Origin: Termitomyces sp. T153 | Lineage: Eukaryota; Basidiomycota; Agaricomycetes; Agaricales; Lyophyllaceae | DNA length: 64,000 nucleotides | Assembly (NCBI GenBank): GCA_018296165.2 | Contig: JACKQL020000009.1 | Location: 744,001 to 808,000 of the forward strand | Reading direction: 5' to 3' | In this document: in pieces, positions 1-11,499 of the stretch | Layout of the letters: the number at the start of each line of letters is the position of its first letter | Position numbering within the stretch: the first letter of the stretch is position 1 | The notes under the pieces: model-generated | The model's database searches: none | What the model was told of the DNA's origin: nothing | Seen by the model: the letters and a program-made list of their open reading frames with translations, nothing else | Program-made: the position numbers and the translations under genes

Positions 1-1
1 T

Positions 2-2775
2 GCAGAATCTTTTGCTGGATGCATCTGTGGTGCCACTCTCAACCTCTATGTTGGCTATGATGAGCGACTTATCGACCCAGCATCATGTGACTTAACAACG
101 TTCCAGACTCCGTTTGGTGCCCTTTGCCTAGTGACCTTGCCGATGGGATGGACCAACTCTGTGCCTATATTTCATGATGACATTACCTTTATTTTGCAGC
201 CAGAGATTCCCCATAACGTGCTCAGCTTTATCAACGACGTTGGCGCTAAAGGACCCAAGGACTGGAAGATTGTTAATGGTAAACCCACTAAACATCCCGC
301 TAACTTGAACATTCACCTAGCATTATGGGAGTTCTTTGAACTTCTCAACAGGATTCTCCAGCGAATGAAATACTGCGGTGGAACCTTCTCAGGTCACAAG
401 CTTGTGCTCTGCGCCCCTACATTCAAGATTCTAGGCCACGTCTGCACGCCTAGCAGTCAAATTCCTGACAAAAGTTGACTAGCGCTAATCGAGCAATGGG
501 GCCCTTGCAAGTCACTATTGGAAGTTCGGGCCTTCCTAGGTACCATTGGAGTACTAAGGATGTTTGTCAAGAACTTTGCCCATTGAGCCAACAACCTAAC
601 AAAACTTACTCACATTGGCATCCCTTTTGAGTTTGGCCCTGATCAAATAAATGCTCAACAGGACCTTGTGAAAGCTTTATGAGATGCTAAGCCCCTGGTT
701 CCTATTGATTATGAATTGCCTGACCCTGTTATCTTAGCGGTGGATACATCATACATAGTGGTTGGATATTACCTCTGTCAATGCACTAGTGATAATCGCA
801 AGGAACGCCGCTACAACTGCTTTGGGTCGATCATGCTAAACAACAGAGAAGCCCGATTCAGCCAGCCCAAGTTGGAAGTCTATGGTCTTTATCAAGTGCT
901 ACAAGCTTTACGGATGTACCTTATTGGCGTCAGGAACCTTATCGTCGAGGTCAATGCTTGCTACATTAAGGGTATGCTTCAGAACCCCGACATTCAGCCT
1001 TCTGCTAGCATGAACCGCTGGATCATGGCAATTTTGATGTTTCACTTTAAGCTGGTTCACGTTAAGGGAACTTTCCATGGTCCTGATGGTCTCTCGCGAT
1101 GCCCACCACAGCCTCGCGACCCTCCAGTCGACAATAGTGACAACTCTGTCTACAAGGATTGGATTGATTGCTTACATGGGTTCGTCCATCAAGTCCAGTT
1201 ACCGCTGCCGCTACTTTGCCAAGTTTCCACGGCCTCCCATTGTCTACTTCCCTTGGTTGAGTACAATTATTTGCATCCTTTAGCAAGTTTTGCTAGCGGC
1301 ACTGACACTCTCCCCTGAGTAGCGACCAGCGACGATATACTACCTCTCTGAGATGACGGCACCTCTACTTATAGCGACGTACCCCACAGTGCCAAAGCTA
1401 TCACCAGTGATGCTCGCATACTTTTAGTAGAGAAATGGCTTCACAATCTCGTCAGACCTGAAGGTCTTAGCAACAAAGATTACGCTGCTTTTGTTTGCTA
1501 CACCTCGATGTTCTTCGTCACGGGAGGCAAACTTTGGCAAAGAAAGCGAGATGGCGCTCACAAGCTGTTTGTTCCCACCGCGAGTCATTTATGAGTCCTG
1601 AAGGCTATGCATGACGACTTGGGACATAGAGGTCTTTTTGCTACTTGCTCAGCCCTTGTAGAACGATTTTGGTGGCCTCAAGTTAGTGATGATATTGTGT
1701 AGTACCTTTGGACCTGCCATCCCTGCCAGATACATCAGACGACCAAGGTTCTCATTCCGCCAACTGTCGCTATGCCAGCACCCTTGTTCAGCAAGATATA
1801 CATTGACACCATGTTCATGCCACCCTCCAATAAGTTCAAATACATTATTCAAGGACGTTGTTTGCTGACTCATTACCCTGAGTTTCATATGCTTGCCAGA
1901 GAGAACACCGAAGCCATTGCTAAGTGGCTGTATGAGGATGTCATTTGTCAATGGGGGGCGCTTAGCAAAATAGTTACTGACAATGGACCCCCAATCCTAA
2001 AGGCGGTTACCTACTTGGCGAAGAAGTATAACTTGCACCATATTCAGATCTCTGGTTACAATAAGTGCGCTAATGGAATAGTTGAGCAGCCTCATTTTGA
2101 TGTTTGCCAAGCCCTCTTCAAAGTGGTTGATGGTGATCAGTCTAGGTGGAGTACCACTACTTACTCGGTCTTTTGGTCAGAATGTGTTACAGTGTGCAAG
2201 CAAATGGGTTGCTCCCCTTATTTTGCGACAACCTCCTGCCTGCTGACATAGTAGAAGCAACATATTTGCAACCGCCGCCAAACTCACTGTTGTCGACAAC
2301 TGACCTCATAGCCTGTCAAGCAATTGACCTTCAGCATCAACAAGAAAATCTAGATCGCCTTCACAGCCAAGTTCTTAGCGCTCGTTGCTTAGCAGCCATT
2401 CGCTTTGAGACAGAACACGCCGCTACAATCTGTGATTACAATTTCAAAACAGGCGACCTGGTACTCATGAGGAATACTAGAATCGAGGTAACGCATAACA
2501 AGAAGATGAAACCTCGTTACCTAGGCCCACTAGTGGTAATCTCTCACAACCGTGGAGGCGCTTACATTGTTTGTGAATTAGATGGCTCCGTATTACATCG
2601 CCCCATTGCCGCCTTTCGCCTAGTCCCCTATTTCGCTAGAGAACACATAACAGTGCCTAGTGACGCTTTTGACGTTGACACCTTTTGACTCAGAGAACTG
2701 GAGTGGACTGAACTCATTGACGACGATGATACTGACAACGTCACCAATGAAGAAGAAAACTACCTTTTTCACTAA
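2..2775 (+). pseudogene. Family A pol: RT - RNase H - integrase, inactivated
   Basis: Reading in frame from base 2 gives the C-terminal half of a gypsy reverse transcriptase (TLPMGWTNSVPIFHDD near 131-180), RNase H (about 716-1110), an integrase HHCC region and core (about 1590-2200, with VTDNGPP), and a C-terminal integrase region (about 2250-2775, KPRYLGPLVV). In-frame stops occur at 476, 584, 680, 1316, 1349, 1592, 1700 and 2686; all are TGA except TAG at 1700, and most sit where the family has arginine. A frameshift lies near 2230-2245. The RT catalytic pair, expected as FIDD, reads FIND at about 229-240. The N-terminal RT, protease and gag are off the window. The gene cannot make an active enzyme as it stands. 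Confidence 0.9.
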
Positions 2776-3117
2776 GCTTTAGCAACTTATTTTGACTCTG
2801 CTTTGTTTCTTATTGTGCCAAACCCCCCTATTATCCAGGAAACTATCACAAATACAACCCATTACTTGACATTCCTTCCTTGTTTCAATGCGGTGCTTGG
2901 CCCTTCTGTCGCTAGCGCTCGCCGTCACTAGCGTTAGGCAACAGTCGCTAGTACCCCCAAGTGATTTTGCTCTCTTTTTTTTCTGTTCCATCTGTTTCTG
3001 AGTCTTTGCTAAAATATACTATACATTTTTTTTTTTTTTTGGGGCCCCTTAAGGAGGCTAGTCTGTGTCCATACTATGGAAAACTAGAAGAAAATTATAT
3101 ACAGGAGGCAACTGGCA
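2776..3117. other. Spacer between convergent pol and antisense gene
   Basis: No coding potential was recognised. The stretch holds a run of about 14 T at 3027-3040 followed by GGGGCCCC, and a cluster of TAGCG/CGCTAG words at about 2911-2955. It separates the 3' ends of two genes that point at each other. Confidence 0.5.
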
Positions 3118-5085
3118 CTAAGTGTCGAGGTCAGCGTCATCATCAGGCACCTCCATCACTCCTGCCTCCTCCCAATCTCCCTCTCCGACATTGTTCTCCT
3201 CTTGCCAGGCCAAGAAGGCCTGACAGTTGCGCCGATATCCTGCCAGTGTTGCCAACGTTTGCTTAGTGACAGTGTAACAAGCCCGCGCCGCTAACAACTC
3301 CTCCCTGGCCGCCTCCAGCTCCCTCTGGAACTGCCATTCTACTCCTGCCGCCCTCTCATCAAAATCCACTAGCAACACCACTGACGTTAGCGGCGTCGGC
3401 CAACCAAGGTCCTTGCCCAGCCATTCCAGCTTGTTGTCGCCAACCTGGCACAAGGGCGTGTCGCTCCAGGTCCCCTAGCAAAGTGGTTAGCAATCAAGAA
3501 ACTAGTGAAAGAGAAGGACTTACCCTTTGCTGGACTTTGGCTTCCTCAGCCCTCTCCTCCTCCTTGTCCTCCTCAGCCACAAGTTCCTCCTTGCCTTTGA
3601 CCTCCATGTTGCTTGCCTCCTGCTCCGCCTCAGCGACCGTCGCTAAGGAAGTAGTCTCCCTCATCTCCACATTCCCCTCTCCCTCCTTGCTAGCGATTGA
3701 CATGGGGCTTGCTGCTCATTTCTGTGCCAAGGGCACATCGCCATTGCTGTCATTGTCATCCTCATCACTCTCCACCACCTCTCTGCTCTTCACCTTAGCA
3801 CCTCCACCGCCTCCAACCACAGCTCCCTCCTGCAATATCAGTAGGAGCAAGCTCAAATGCTTGACCTCAATGTGCTCCCCTCACCTTGCCAACTCCCTCT
3901 GTCACTCCACAAAAGCCCTCGCATTCCTTACTGACACTGCCTTTGTCGCTATCCTCTTAGCGAACTTGCCACCAGTGCTCCTCAACGACCGTCTGCTGTG
4001 CGAGCAGCTTTTCCTTGTACTGTTGCAGCGATAACAGGGTTGGACCCCAGTGGGGTACCAGCAGCCCTCTGGGTCATTATCGGCCCAGCAGTTGTCGCAC
4101 TAGAGGAATTTGTTAGCGACACAGAAAGAAACAATTGCTAAGTGCTTACCGCTCCTTGCATGCACTTATACTCTTGTCACTTCTCTAGTGACACCGTTAC
4201 CTTCCTCTTGGCCTTCTCTAACTTCACCCCAGCTTCCAGTCCAGTGTCCACCACCGTCGAGGCCTTTTGCCAACAAAGGAGTGTTGCCAAGTGCTTGTCA
4301 GTAAATGTTTCTTCAATATGATCCTGTAAGAAAAATTTAGCAAGCGTTGTCAAGAGTTAGTGAAAAAGAAGAAAAGGGACTCACCTCAATATCCTCGTCC
4401 TCCTCTTTCCATGCTTTTCCCTTCCCCTTCCCTTTGCTCCTTGGGGTTGTCGCCAGTCTTGGCGACGTCACCAACCCCCTAGCGACGTCGCCAGCCACAG
4501 CCTTGGGAGTCGAGGGGCCCGCCTCTTGAATGTCCCCACGATTTGCCATCTCATTGTCCCCACGACCCTCGCTCCATCCCTCCCCCCTCGCCACCGCTAA
4601 TGCACCTACCGGGTGCTGGAAGAAGAACTGGTCATTTGGCAACAATTCTTCAAAAAGCTGACATATCTTAGCGGTGTTGCTAGCGCTAGCGACTGCCGGG
4701 GCACTTACCGTCATTCCTGCAGTAAGGTCGTCCATTAGGAACTCCAAGTAGGGATCGACTGGCGCCTAGCAATTGAGTTAGAAATGTCGTTGAGAGAATA
4801 AAAGCAAAGACTTACAAAATGAATGTCAAATGGGTGAACCCATTCCTCCCCCTTGTACCGCTCATATAATTGGCGACACTCCTTCTTGACAGTCGCCAAC
4901 TCCGGCCACTCAACTCCACTCCCCATGGTCTTGAACCATTGCAGCCACGTCTGAAAGATAGCAGTGACCACCAAGCAAGGATCCTTCGCCAGGGAAGCAC
5001 GAGCCATGGCAAGCAATCGGTTGACACATTCCAGGAAAGCATGGGCCATCATAGTTTTTTTGAACTGAAAGGCCAGATCGGACAT
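3118..5085 (-). pseudogene. Antisense zinc-cluster/coiled-coil accessory gene of family A
   Basis: A five-exon model on the strand opposite to pol: 5085-4816, 4765-4385, 4323-4150, 4099-3524 and 3474-3118, with four GT...AG introns of 49-61 bp, all joining in phase 0, for about 585 codons. Exon 4 opens with CDNCWADNDPEGC and continues to CYRCNSTRKSC, a C-x2-C-x8-C-x8-C-x2-C-x6-C motif. The last exon is rich in Glu/Ala helix (RELEAAREELLAARA) and ends acidic. In-frame stops are few (near 4180, 3905, 3885 and 3720) and all are TGA, probably from CGA. The start at 5085 (MSDLAFQF) is preferred because an A/T-rich TATA-like box (5169-5176) and a CT-rich leader lie just upstream; an in-frame Met at 5205 is the alternative. 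Position and intron placement match the antisense genes at 7487-9183, about 22560-23060 and 53231-54911. Function unknown. Confidence 0.75.
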
Positions 5086-5168
5086 AGTGATAAGATCAAG
5101 ATGGTAGGGGAGAATAGTAGATAAGAAGAAAGTGGGGATGATGAAGTTCAAGCGATACTGCCAGCCAG

Positions 5169-5176
5169 TTTTTATT
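5169..5176 (-). promoter_or_regulatory. TATA-like box upstream of family A antisense gene
   Basis: On the minus strand this reads AATAAAAA, about 85 bp before the preferred ATG at 5085, and is followed by a pyrimidine-rich leader of the kind common before fungal start codons. It lies inside the element, between the antisense gene and the 3' LTR, so the gene may have its own promoter. Suggestive only. Confidence 0.35.
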
Positions 5177-5252
5177 CGAATCTCTTTGGCGCACAGACCA
5201 GGCAATCAAGCATGTGACTTTGAGGTTGACTGAGGACAGTCAATATTTCAGT

Positions 5253-5263
5253 ATGGGGGAGGA
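5253..5263 (+). promoter_or_regulatory. Polypurine tract of family A
   Basis: ATGGGGGAGGA immediately precedes the TGATG start of the 3' LTR, the position expected for the plus-strand primer of an LTR retrotransposon. It fixes the pol-sense orientation as plus. Confidence 0.85.
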
Positions 5264-6359
5264 TGATGAGCCCCAGTTATCGCTGAGCACCATTTTCGGC
5301 ATTCTTTTGGCATTGCGGACTTAGCGGCAGCTGACTACTTTGTATTTGACACAAGTCACAACACTCAGCACATGGGACCAAGCCCAAGGGTTGGACCAAA
5401 GCACGAGACCCTAGCGACCACAAGACTTATCGAGCACGAGAAATATCATGTGGAGTCTGGAGCTTGGGCCTAGATCATCAAGGCCTAGACCCCCTAGCGA
5501 TGACTATTAGTGACCCTAGCAATCCTGGCAAACAAAACGACGTTCTTCTACCATATATGGACAAATTATCAGACACGTACCTTTTTACTATCAGTTTGTT
5601 TGCCGAGCTTACCAACATACTTGAATGGCGTCTACGCTTCAGGTGTTGACATCAGACTTTTTTTTTCTTGTTTTGGTTTTTGTTAGCAATTAAGCGTCAC
5701 CAAGACTTTGCCTAGGATTTTTCATTTAGTCACAGACTGATGCCTTGTATGCACCATAAGCACAGTGACAGACGCCGTTGCTTGTAGTATTTATTTGTTT
5801 ACTTTCACATACTATACTTCAAAACGTATAAATACTGATTGTACATAGACACTACAAATATACACACAGAGAAGAGAACAGAGAACCCCCTTCGAAGTCG
5901 ACTAGCTGCTCTCTCTCTCTCTAAGCCTACCAGCTTGAGATTACACTTTGCCTTTCTTTCCCTTACCCTGTCTTTGACTCCGGCTTAGCAATGAGCCTCC
6001 TTGACTTTGACTTTGACTTAGTTTGGTACCAACGGCGGGTGCCTATTCATGTTAATTTGACTTAGCAACGCTAGCGACTTTGGCTAGTAACTAGATCACG
6101 TTTGTCCCCTAGTTCCCCTCCTTCCTTTACCGTCGGCTCTTTCCCTACTCTTCTCACCACCGTTACGACGACCTCAGCTGGTGATAGTGCCTTCTTTCTA
6201 CTTCACCCCACATCACAACTTTTGCTCTAGTTCTCTGGGACGGTTACTGACTTGCCCTCAACTATTAAATTCCTACTGCCAGCTACCCTATCTAGTGACT
6301 AGTGTCAGGTCCTCTCTTTAGGTTTCCTGCACGGCACTAGGCGGCATAGGAGCGCATCA
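5264..6359 (+). repeat. LTR of family A (A1, 3' LTR), 1096 bp
   Basis: It begins TGATG and ends CATCA, a perfect 5-bp terminal inverted repeat, and is preceded by a polypurine tract. It aligns along its length with 19121-20206 and with the reverse complement of 48045-49163. Words such as TAGCGAC here read TAGTGAC or TAGCAAC in the other two copies, so this copy has kept more CpG. A CT repeat lies at about 5911-5922. Confidence 0.92.
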
Positions 6360-7247
6360 AAGGCTTGCGAGGGGGTCCTAGGGAAAGCGGCCCGAGCAAG
6401 TCCTGAATGGTCTGGAGGAGTCTAAGACTGAAGGTACTGGTCGTTGACCCAGGGCGGGTGTCAGGGCTAGTTTGTGGGTGTGCAAATAGATTGCAGGGTA
6501 AGTGGAGGCTTCTCGGGTGATGGGGGTGGGGCCGGAGCTGGATAGGGGATTACTAGGGCTTGATGGGTCCTGGGGCCGAGCGGGGAATGAGAGTTGGAGT
6601 TGTCGTAAGAATGTTTGGGTCGTGGCATGTGCGTGGAGTTTGTACTGACATAGGGAGCAAGAGGAACTTAGAAGAACAAAGGAAATATGTACAGTGGAGA
6701 CAAGACGGAGACAAGACAAGACTGAGGAAAAAGATAGATTCAAAACTTAAAAACAGAAACAGAGACAAGACGAGAGATGAAACATAGGAAACTGGTAAAT
6801 GTAATATCAAGACTAAAGTTCGAGGAGTTATTCTACGACTTATATACCGACTACTGGGTACCTCAGAGGGTGGTGGATATGGTGGCGGGAGTTGATGGAG
6901 CTGTGCGGAGTCGACGGGTGTCAGGTACAATCCAAGGTCGGGCTGTGGTGGTATTCTGATGGGATTGGTTGGGGGTGCAGCCACTCCGGGAATGTCATGA
7001 TACTCCGGGACGGGTCGGGTAAACTAGGGTAGGGGGTCAGGGACGTATGACGTGGCCAGGAATGGTGGGGGAAGGTTTCAGGGGGAGTGTTGATGGCTAC
7101 GGAGAGGGAGTTGGAGTTGCCGTTGGAGTTTGCTGGAGAAGCGTCAGAGTTATCCAGTGTGGGCGCAAAAGTGTGGGCAGGGTTCAGGGGAGTTAGACGG
7201 GAAATCGGGAGGGGTTGGGAGCAGTGTCTAGGGAGCGGGTCGTGACA
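6360..7247 (-). repeat. LTR of family B, missing about 108 bp of its outer end
   Basis: It aligns with 52021-53017 from about base 109 of that LTR to the terminal TGACA. Strand is given relative to B element sense, where U3 begins at 7247. The missing portion is expected left of the window beyond the family-A insertion. Internal sequence includes the R/U5-like stretch that also occurs at 9843-10070, 52330-52557 and 62351-62578. Confidence 0.85.
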
Positions 7248-7486
7248 CCCCCAGGACTGACCCAACACAGATGGCAGTAGTGGGCGTAACCCCCGCCTCT
7301 GGGTTCACCAGGGATTCAACTCCCACCAGTACTCTCCTACGTGTTTTCACTTACTCCTCTCCTTGCTCTATCTGAAACTTCCCACACTCAGCAGAAGGAC
7401 CAGAGAATGTATAGCAACAAGCAGTGCATATATATATCGAACAAGAATGGGCAGAGAACAAGTCAACAATGAGGTCCGAGTTCCCC
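7248..7486. other. Pol terminus and spacer of B1
   Basis: The first bases (CCCCAGGACTGA) are the last three codons and the stop of a family-B pol reading rightward; the rest is the untranslated spacer that separates convergent pol and antisense genes, matching 54912-55137 of B2 in reverse complement. Confidence 0.7.
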
Positions 7487-9183
7487 TCACTCCCCCTCCT
7501 CCTCCGACCCTAACCCCACTACCCTTCCCACCATGAACACTTCCAACTGCGCCACTACCGCTGCCAGAACCTCGGGTTGCCCAGGAAGCAGTTCCTCCAC
7601 ATCCGTTGCCATCTCCCACCATGTCCCGGGATCTGCCATTGCCCTCCACTGATGCCCTGCCAACAGACGCCCCATCTGCGTAACCCCTTGACCCAACTCT
7701 GGCGGAAGGTCCCCGGGCATCCTTGCCAACCCATCATGGATGGACCCCAGCGCTGCCGACGCTCCGTCGAGAAGGATGCAATGCTCCCTGGCCCAGTCTA
7801 TGGAAATGGAATCAGTGCTTAGGAGACGGGAAGCGGGGAAACCACTCACGAAGCACTCCTCACCAGCCCAAGGCCACCTTGTTGGCAAGCCATTCCTCCC
7901 ACCGCTGTGCCCTCTCCACTGCCGCCTGGACTTCCCCAGCGCTGGAACTCTGCTGGGTCTCCCACACCCCTGAGCCTCCTGCCTGCTGCGTCGCCACCTC
8001 TGCCGCCTGCGCCTGTGCCTGCAAATGCACTGTCCGCACCTCCAACTCCTGCAGACAAGACAATCACTCCGCAGCAGTCCCGATGGCGACGTCCTTGTCT
8101 CTCCGTGCCAAGTCCCGTTCCCTCTAAACCCTGTCCAACTCCCATCGAGCCCCATCCCTCTCCTCCCGTACCCCCTGAATCTCCTCCTTGCGTGCGACAA
8201 ACAACCATTCCAAGCTCTCTACCCAATGCCGCAGATAGGCCTCCACAACTGACCATGACCTATCCGTGGACTGCTCAACGGGGGCTCCAGATGTAGGGGA
8301 GTATACCGTGGAACCAGGGGGGCCCCCCATTACCTGCTCGCCCCGCGCCTGCTTACTGGGACCCGCCTCAGGTGAAGGAGACACTCTCCATTTCCCTTTC
8401 TCCTGCGTGGAAGGGGCCCCCTCCCTCCGTCCACCCTGCAGGGGCCCCACCTTCATGGCAGGTGCGCTAACCCGTTCCCCTTCCCCAGCCCTGGAGCCCC
8501 TCCCTGACACCCTGCCCTTCCGCCCTTCCTCCAGCTGCACTGTGACCCAACCTTGATCTCACCCTTGCTCCACTGCAATGCAGATGGCCCGCCAACTCAG
8601 GGTGATGGAGCACTTCTTGTGCCGCAAATGGCATGCAAGGCACACCGACATGTCCCGCCATACCCCTGATGCAGGTTCCTCAAATTCACACTGCTCCCCT
8701 TGTCAGGTGCAAGATGCACACTGCAGGGGCATGTTGGTCTGGGAAACATAAAGCTAAGTAGCCACTCACCAGGGCCGCCGCCTGACACCACTTGAGGGTG
8801 GGGGGACCCCTTGCCCGACCCACCGCCTTGGCAAACTGCCCCAGCGTCACCTCTGCCTGTACCACCCTCAAACCCTCTGGGACAAGCCAGACCACCCCTG
8901 GACAAATGCCAGACTTGGAGCGCGTAGAAGGGGCCACGCCTGCCGGTGGCTGCATCACGTCCGCATCAGACGGTGGCCCTGAGGGACCTGCCATGGCCGC
9001 GGACAACTCTGCGAGGGACCAATCAGTATTCTGGGGTACATGAGACAGACTGCACTCACAACTACGGTACATTGCCTCGACCCAACGGCGATCTCTGCAA
9101 CCCTCTGAATCTTCAGAAGACGACGGCTGGAATGGTGGGGACAGCGACCTAGATGCTGTGGGAGAATAAGCTGAAGAAGACAT
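7487..9183 (-). pseudogene. Antisense zinc-cluster/coiled-coil gene of family B, decayed copy
   Basis: Three exons: 9183-8770, 8720-7850 and 7797-7487, with introns of 49 and 52 bp (GTGAGTGG...CTGCAG and GTGAGTGG...CCATAG), giving a 531-codon frame. Exon 2 starts with the zinc-cluster motif, but a TGA interrupts it straight after CASCT where the B2 copy has arginine; further TGA codons occur (EQG*DQGW, and LGW* near the end of exon 2). The coiled-coil-like region (QELEVRTVHLQAQAQAAEVA) is recognisable. This copy keeps a 16-bp segment deleted from B2, so it shows the original splice phase: exon 2 ends in phase 1 and joins exon 3 in frame. Confidence 0.82.
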
Positions 9184-9383
9184 TACAACAAGCTGGGGGA
9201 CCCCTGGGTGCGTCCACCCCTTTTAATAACTTAGGAAGGAGCCCCTGACAAACGGTGGCCGCACCTTGACTTCCTTCCCCATGCCGCTGCCACTCGCTGC
9301 AGTTTGATCAATATTGATCAACTTTGATTCCCATGCCCTACCGATCCCCGACCTGCTCCCTGCATCTCAAGGGTCTTGACGCT

Positions 9384-9396
9384 GAAGGGGGGGTAA
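9384..9396 (+). promoter_or_regulatory. Polypurine tract of B1
   Basis: GAAGGGGGGGTAA lies directly before the LTR start TGTCACAACCCGC, matching the tract at 53018-53030 in B2 and a similar one at 23064-23077. It shows that pol sense is plus and that 9397-10379 is the 3' LTR. Confidence 0.85.
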
Positions 9397-10379
9397 TGTC
9401 ACAACCCGCTCCCTAGACACTGCTCCCAACCCCTCCCAATTTCCTGTCTAACTCCCCTGAACCCCGCCCACACTGGATAACTCCAACGCTTCTCTGGCAA
9501 ACCCTGACGGCAACTCCAACACCCTCTCCGTAGCCATCAACACTCCCCCTGAAACCTTCCCCCATTGTTCCTGGCCACGTCATACATTCCCGACCCCCTA
9601 CCCTAGTTTACCCGACCCATCCTGGAGTATCACGACGTCCTCGGAGCAGCCGCACCCCCAACCGATCCCATCAGAATACTGCTGCAGCCTGACCTTGGAT
9701 TGTACCCGACACCCGTCGACTCCACACAGCTCCGTCAACTCCTGCCACTATATCTGCCACCCTCTGAGGTACCCAGTAGTCAGTATATAAGTCATAGAAT
9801 AACTCCTCGAACTTTAGTCTTGATATTACATTTACCGGTTTCCTATGTTTTGTCTCTCATCTCGTCTCTGTTTCTGTTTTTAAGTTTTGAATCTATCTTT
9901 TTCTTTAGTCTTGTCTTGTCTCTGTCTTGTCTTGACTGTACATATTTCCTTTGTTCTTCTAAGTTCCTCTTGCTCCCTATGTCAGTACAAACTCCGCGCA
10001 CACGCCACAACCCAAACATTCTTATGACAACTCCGACCCTCATTCCCTGCTCGGCCCTGGGACCCATCAAGCCCTGGTCATCCCCTATCCAACTCCGGCC
10101 CCGCCCCCATCACCCGAGAAGCCTCCGCTTACCCCGCAATCTATTTGTGCACCCATGAACTAGCCCTGACACCCGCCCTGGGTCAATGACCAGTACTTTT
10201 GGTCTTAGACTCCTCCGGACCATTCAGGACTTGCTTGGGCCACTTTCCCTAGGACCCCCTCACAAGCCTTCCCCACCTCCACTCCAACTCTGGATGCCTG
10301 GTTATAAGTGCAGGACATTGCGTCTGCCTAGTAAGGACTCGCCAGTGTACTGAGCCCCCGTCGTCAGCGGAACCTGACA
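9397..10379 (+). repeat. LTR of family B (3' LTR of B1), 983 bp
   Basis: It starts TGTCACAACCCGC and ends GGAACCTGACA, and is the reverse complement of 52021-53017. A TATATAAG box near 9783 lies about 390 bp into the LTR, a plausible element promoter. It abuts LINE L1 at 10380. Confidence 0.9.
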
Positions 10380-10384
10380 CCTGG

Positions 10385-11497
10385 ATGACAATGCACCCAC
10401 TGACCTTACAGCATCTGGCTCCTTGCAGCTCTGTGATGACCTGAAAGCTTCTGCAGCAACTTGACAAAAAAGTAACAACCATCTGCAAAACCAAGGATGG
10501 GGAACTCAATAGAGTAATCCCACACACCCATGTGATAGGATTGAAAACTCTGAGCAGCAATGTGTACCTCACCAAATTTGATACAGCTGACTCTGCCAAC
10601 AGATTCCATCAATATGTAAATACTGAACTCATCCTCCTATCATGCATCTTCAGGGAAAATATGGATGTCATCAACAAGTCCTTCAATCTCATTGCTGACT
10701 TTGTATCCTGTGCTGGCCCCTTCAACCCAAGTGACCACAATTGTCTCTGCACCATCAAACTCAAAAATGGTCTGAAGGTGGACACCATCACATCAGCCCT
10801 CTGGCTCAAGAACCCTGACCTCCAATCCCCCAAGCAGATGGTTGCCTCCCTCAAAATTCCCTGCAACAATGCAATAACTGCCAATGCCTTGGTAGAAAAA
10901 TGCATTTTTATTGGCAGCCACCAAGTCCCAATTTGTAAGGACATCCACAAACCTATATGCTGCAGCAACTGTCAGAAATTCAGCCACATCCGCTGCAAAT
11001 GCAAGGACAAAGGCTGCTGCACAAACTGTATGAGCAAGGAACACTCTGCTGCCACTTGTAAAGCCATAAAGTTCAGGTATGCCTCCTGCAGTCCAGAGTT
11101 TGCTTGCACTAGCTTGTTTCAGGAATGTCCTGAATTTGTAAGATGCTGCTCTGAACTTGACACCCACTTCTTTGAAAACTGCATGTCCTACTTCCCAACA
11201 GACAACCCCCTCATGTGGACCACCACTCCATCAAGTTGCACCCCCAAGCCCACTGCCAAACTCACTTGCCCCTTAGCTTTGTTTCCACTTTACTCTTTGC
11301 CCTCAGAGCCCCCACTTGCATCCCAGACAACTATGACACAAACACTCCAACAATCAACTCAACATATCCTGGCTGGGTCCCAAGCACCCAGCAGGATTGG
11401 GAATCTTGATGACTTTGGTTTTACCTCCCAATCTGGAAGCCAGTGCAAGGTGCCATCCCCACCTTCTCTACTGACTAATGAACCACCAGAATCCTAG
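10385..11497 (+). pseudogene. LINE L1 ORF1 (gag-like, CCHC-type clusters)
   Basis: An open stretch from about 10470 to the TAG at 11495 encodes a nucleic-acid-binding ORF1 protein. Landmarks are ALWLKNPDLQSPKQMVASLK (about 10797-10856) and cysteine clusters CCSNCQKFSHIRCKC and CCTNCMSKEHSAATC (about 10960-11060), retroviral-type zinc knuckles. The same block occurs in L3 at 49320-49570. A single-base shift near 10465 separates the most upstream fragment. The ORF1 N-terminus, present in L3, is missing here. Confidence 0.8.
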
Positions 11498-11499
11498 AG

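Larger units (their letters stand above)
1..6359 (+). mobile_element. Ty3/gypsy LTR retrotransposon, family A, 3' part (5' end outside window)
   Basis: The order seen is reverse transcriptase, RNase H, integrase, a spacer with an antisense gene, a purine-rich tract (5253-5263) and a 3' LTR (5264-6359). Gag, protease and the 5' LTR must lie left of the window. Two solo LTRs of the same family (19121-20206 and 48045-49163) confirm the LTR boundaries. The base after the LTR resumes in the middle of a family-B LTR, so this element appears to have inserted into that LTR; AAGG at 6360-6363 would be the predicted 4-bp target duplication. The element still contains many CpG sites, unlike the two solo LTRs, so it is probably the youngest A copy here. 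Confidence 0.88.
6360..10379 (+). mobile_element. Family B gypsy 3' end (B1) bounded by inverted LTRs
   Basis: 7248-10379 is the reverse complement of 52021 to about 55147 of element B2, covering the last codons of pol, the antisense gene, the polypurine tract and the 3' LTR. On the left, however, the LTR at 6360-7247 lies in the opposite orientation and is fused by its U3 end to the last codons of pol. The simplest reading is that an inverted family-B element inserted at the pol terminus of another family-B element and family A later inserted into its LTR. Autointegration is an alternative. Confidence 0.75.

Noticed and set aside
3483..4034. 183-codon Ser/Leu-rich plus-strand ORF
   Set aside because: It is the reverse strand of the Glu/Lys-rich exon of the antisense gene, and the minus strand has consistent introns and a Cys motif.
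7907..8296. Pro-rich plus-strand ORFs opposite the B1 antisense gene
   Set aside because: Low-complexity shadows of a G-rich coding strand; no motif and no conservation of frame.
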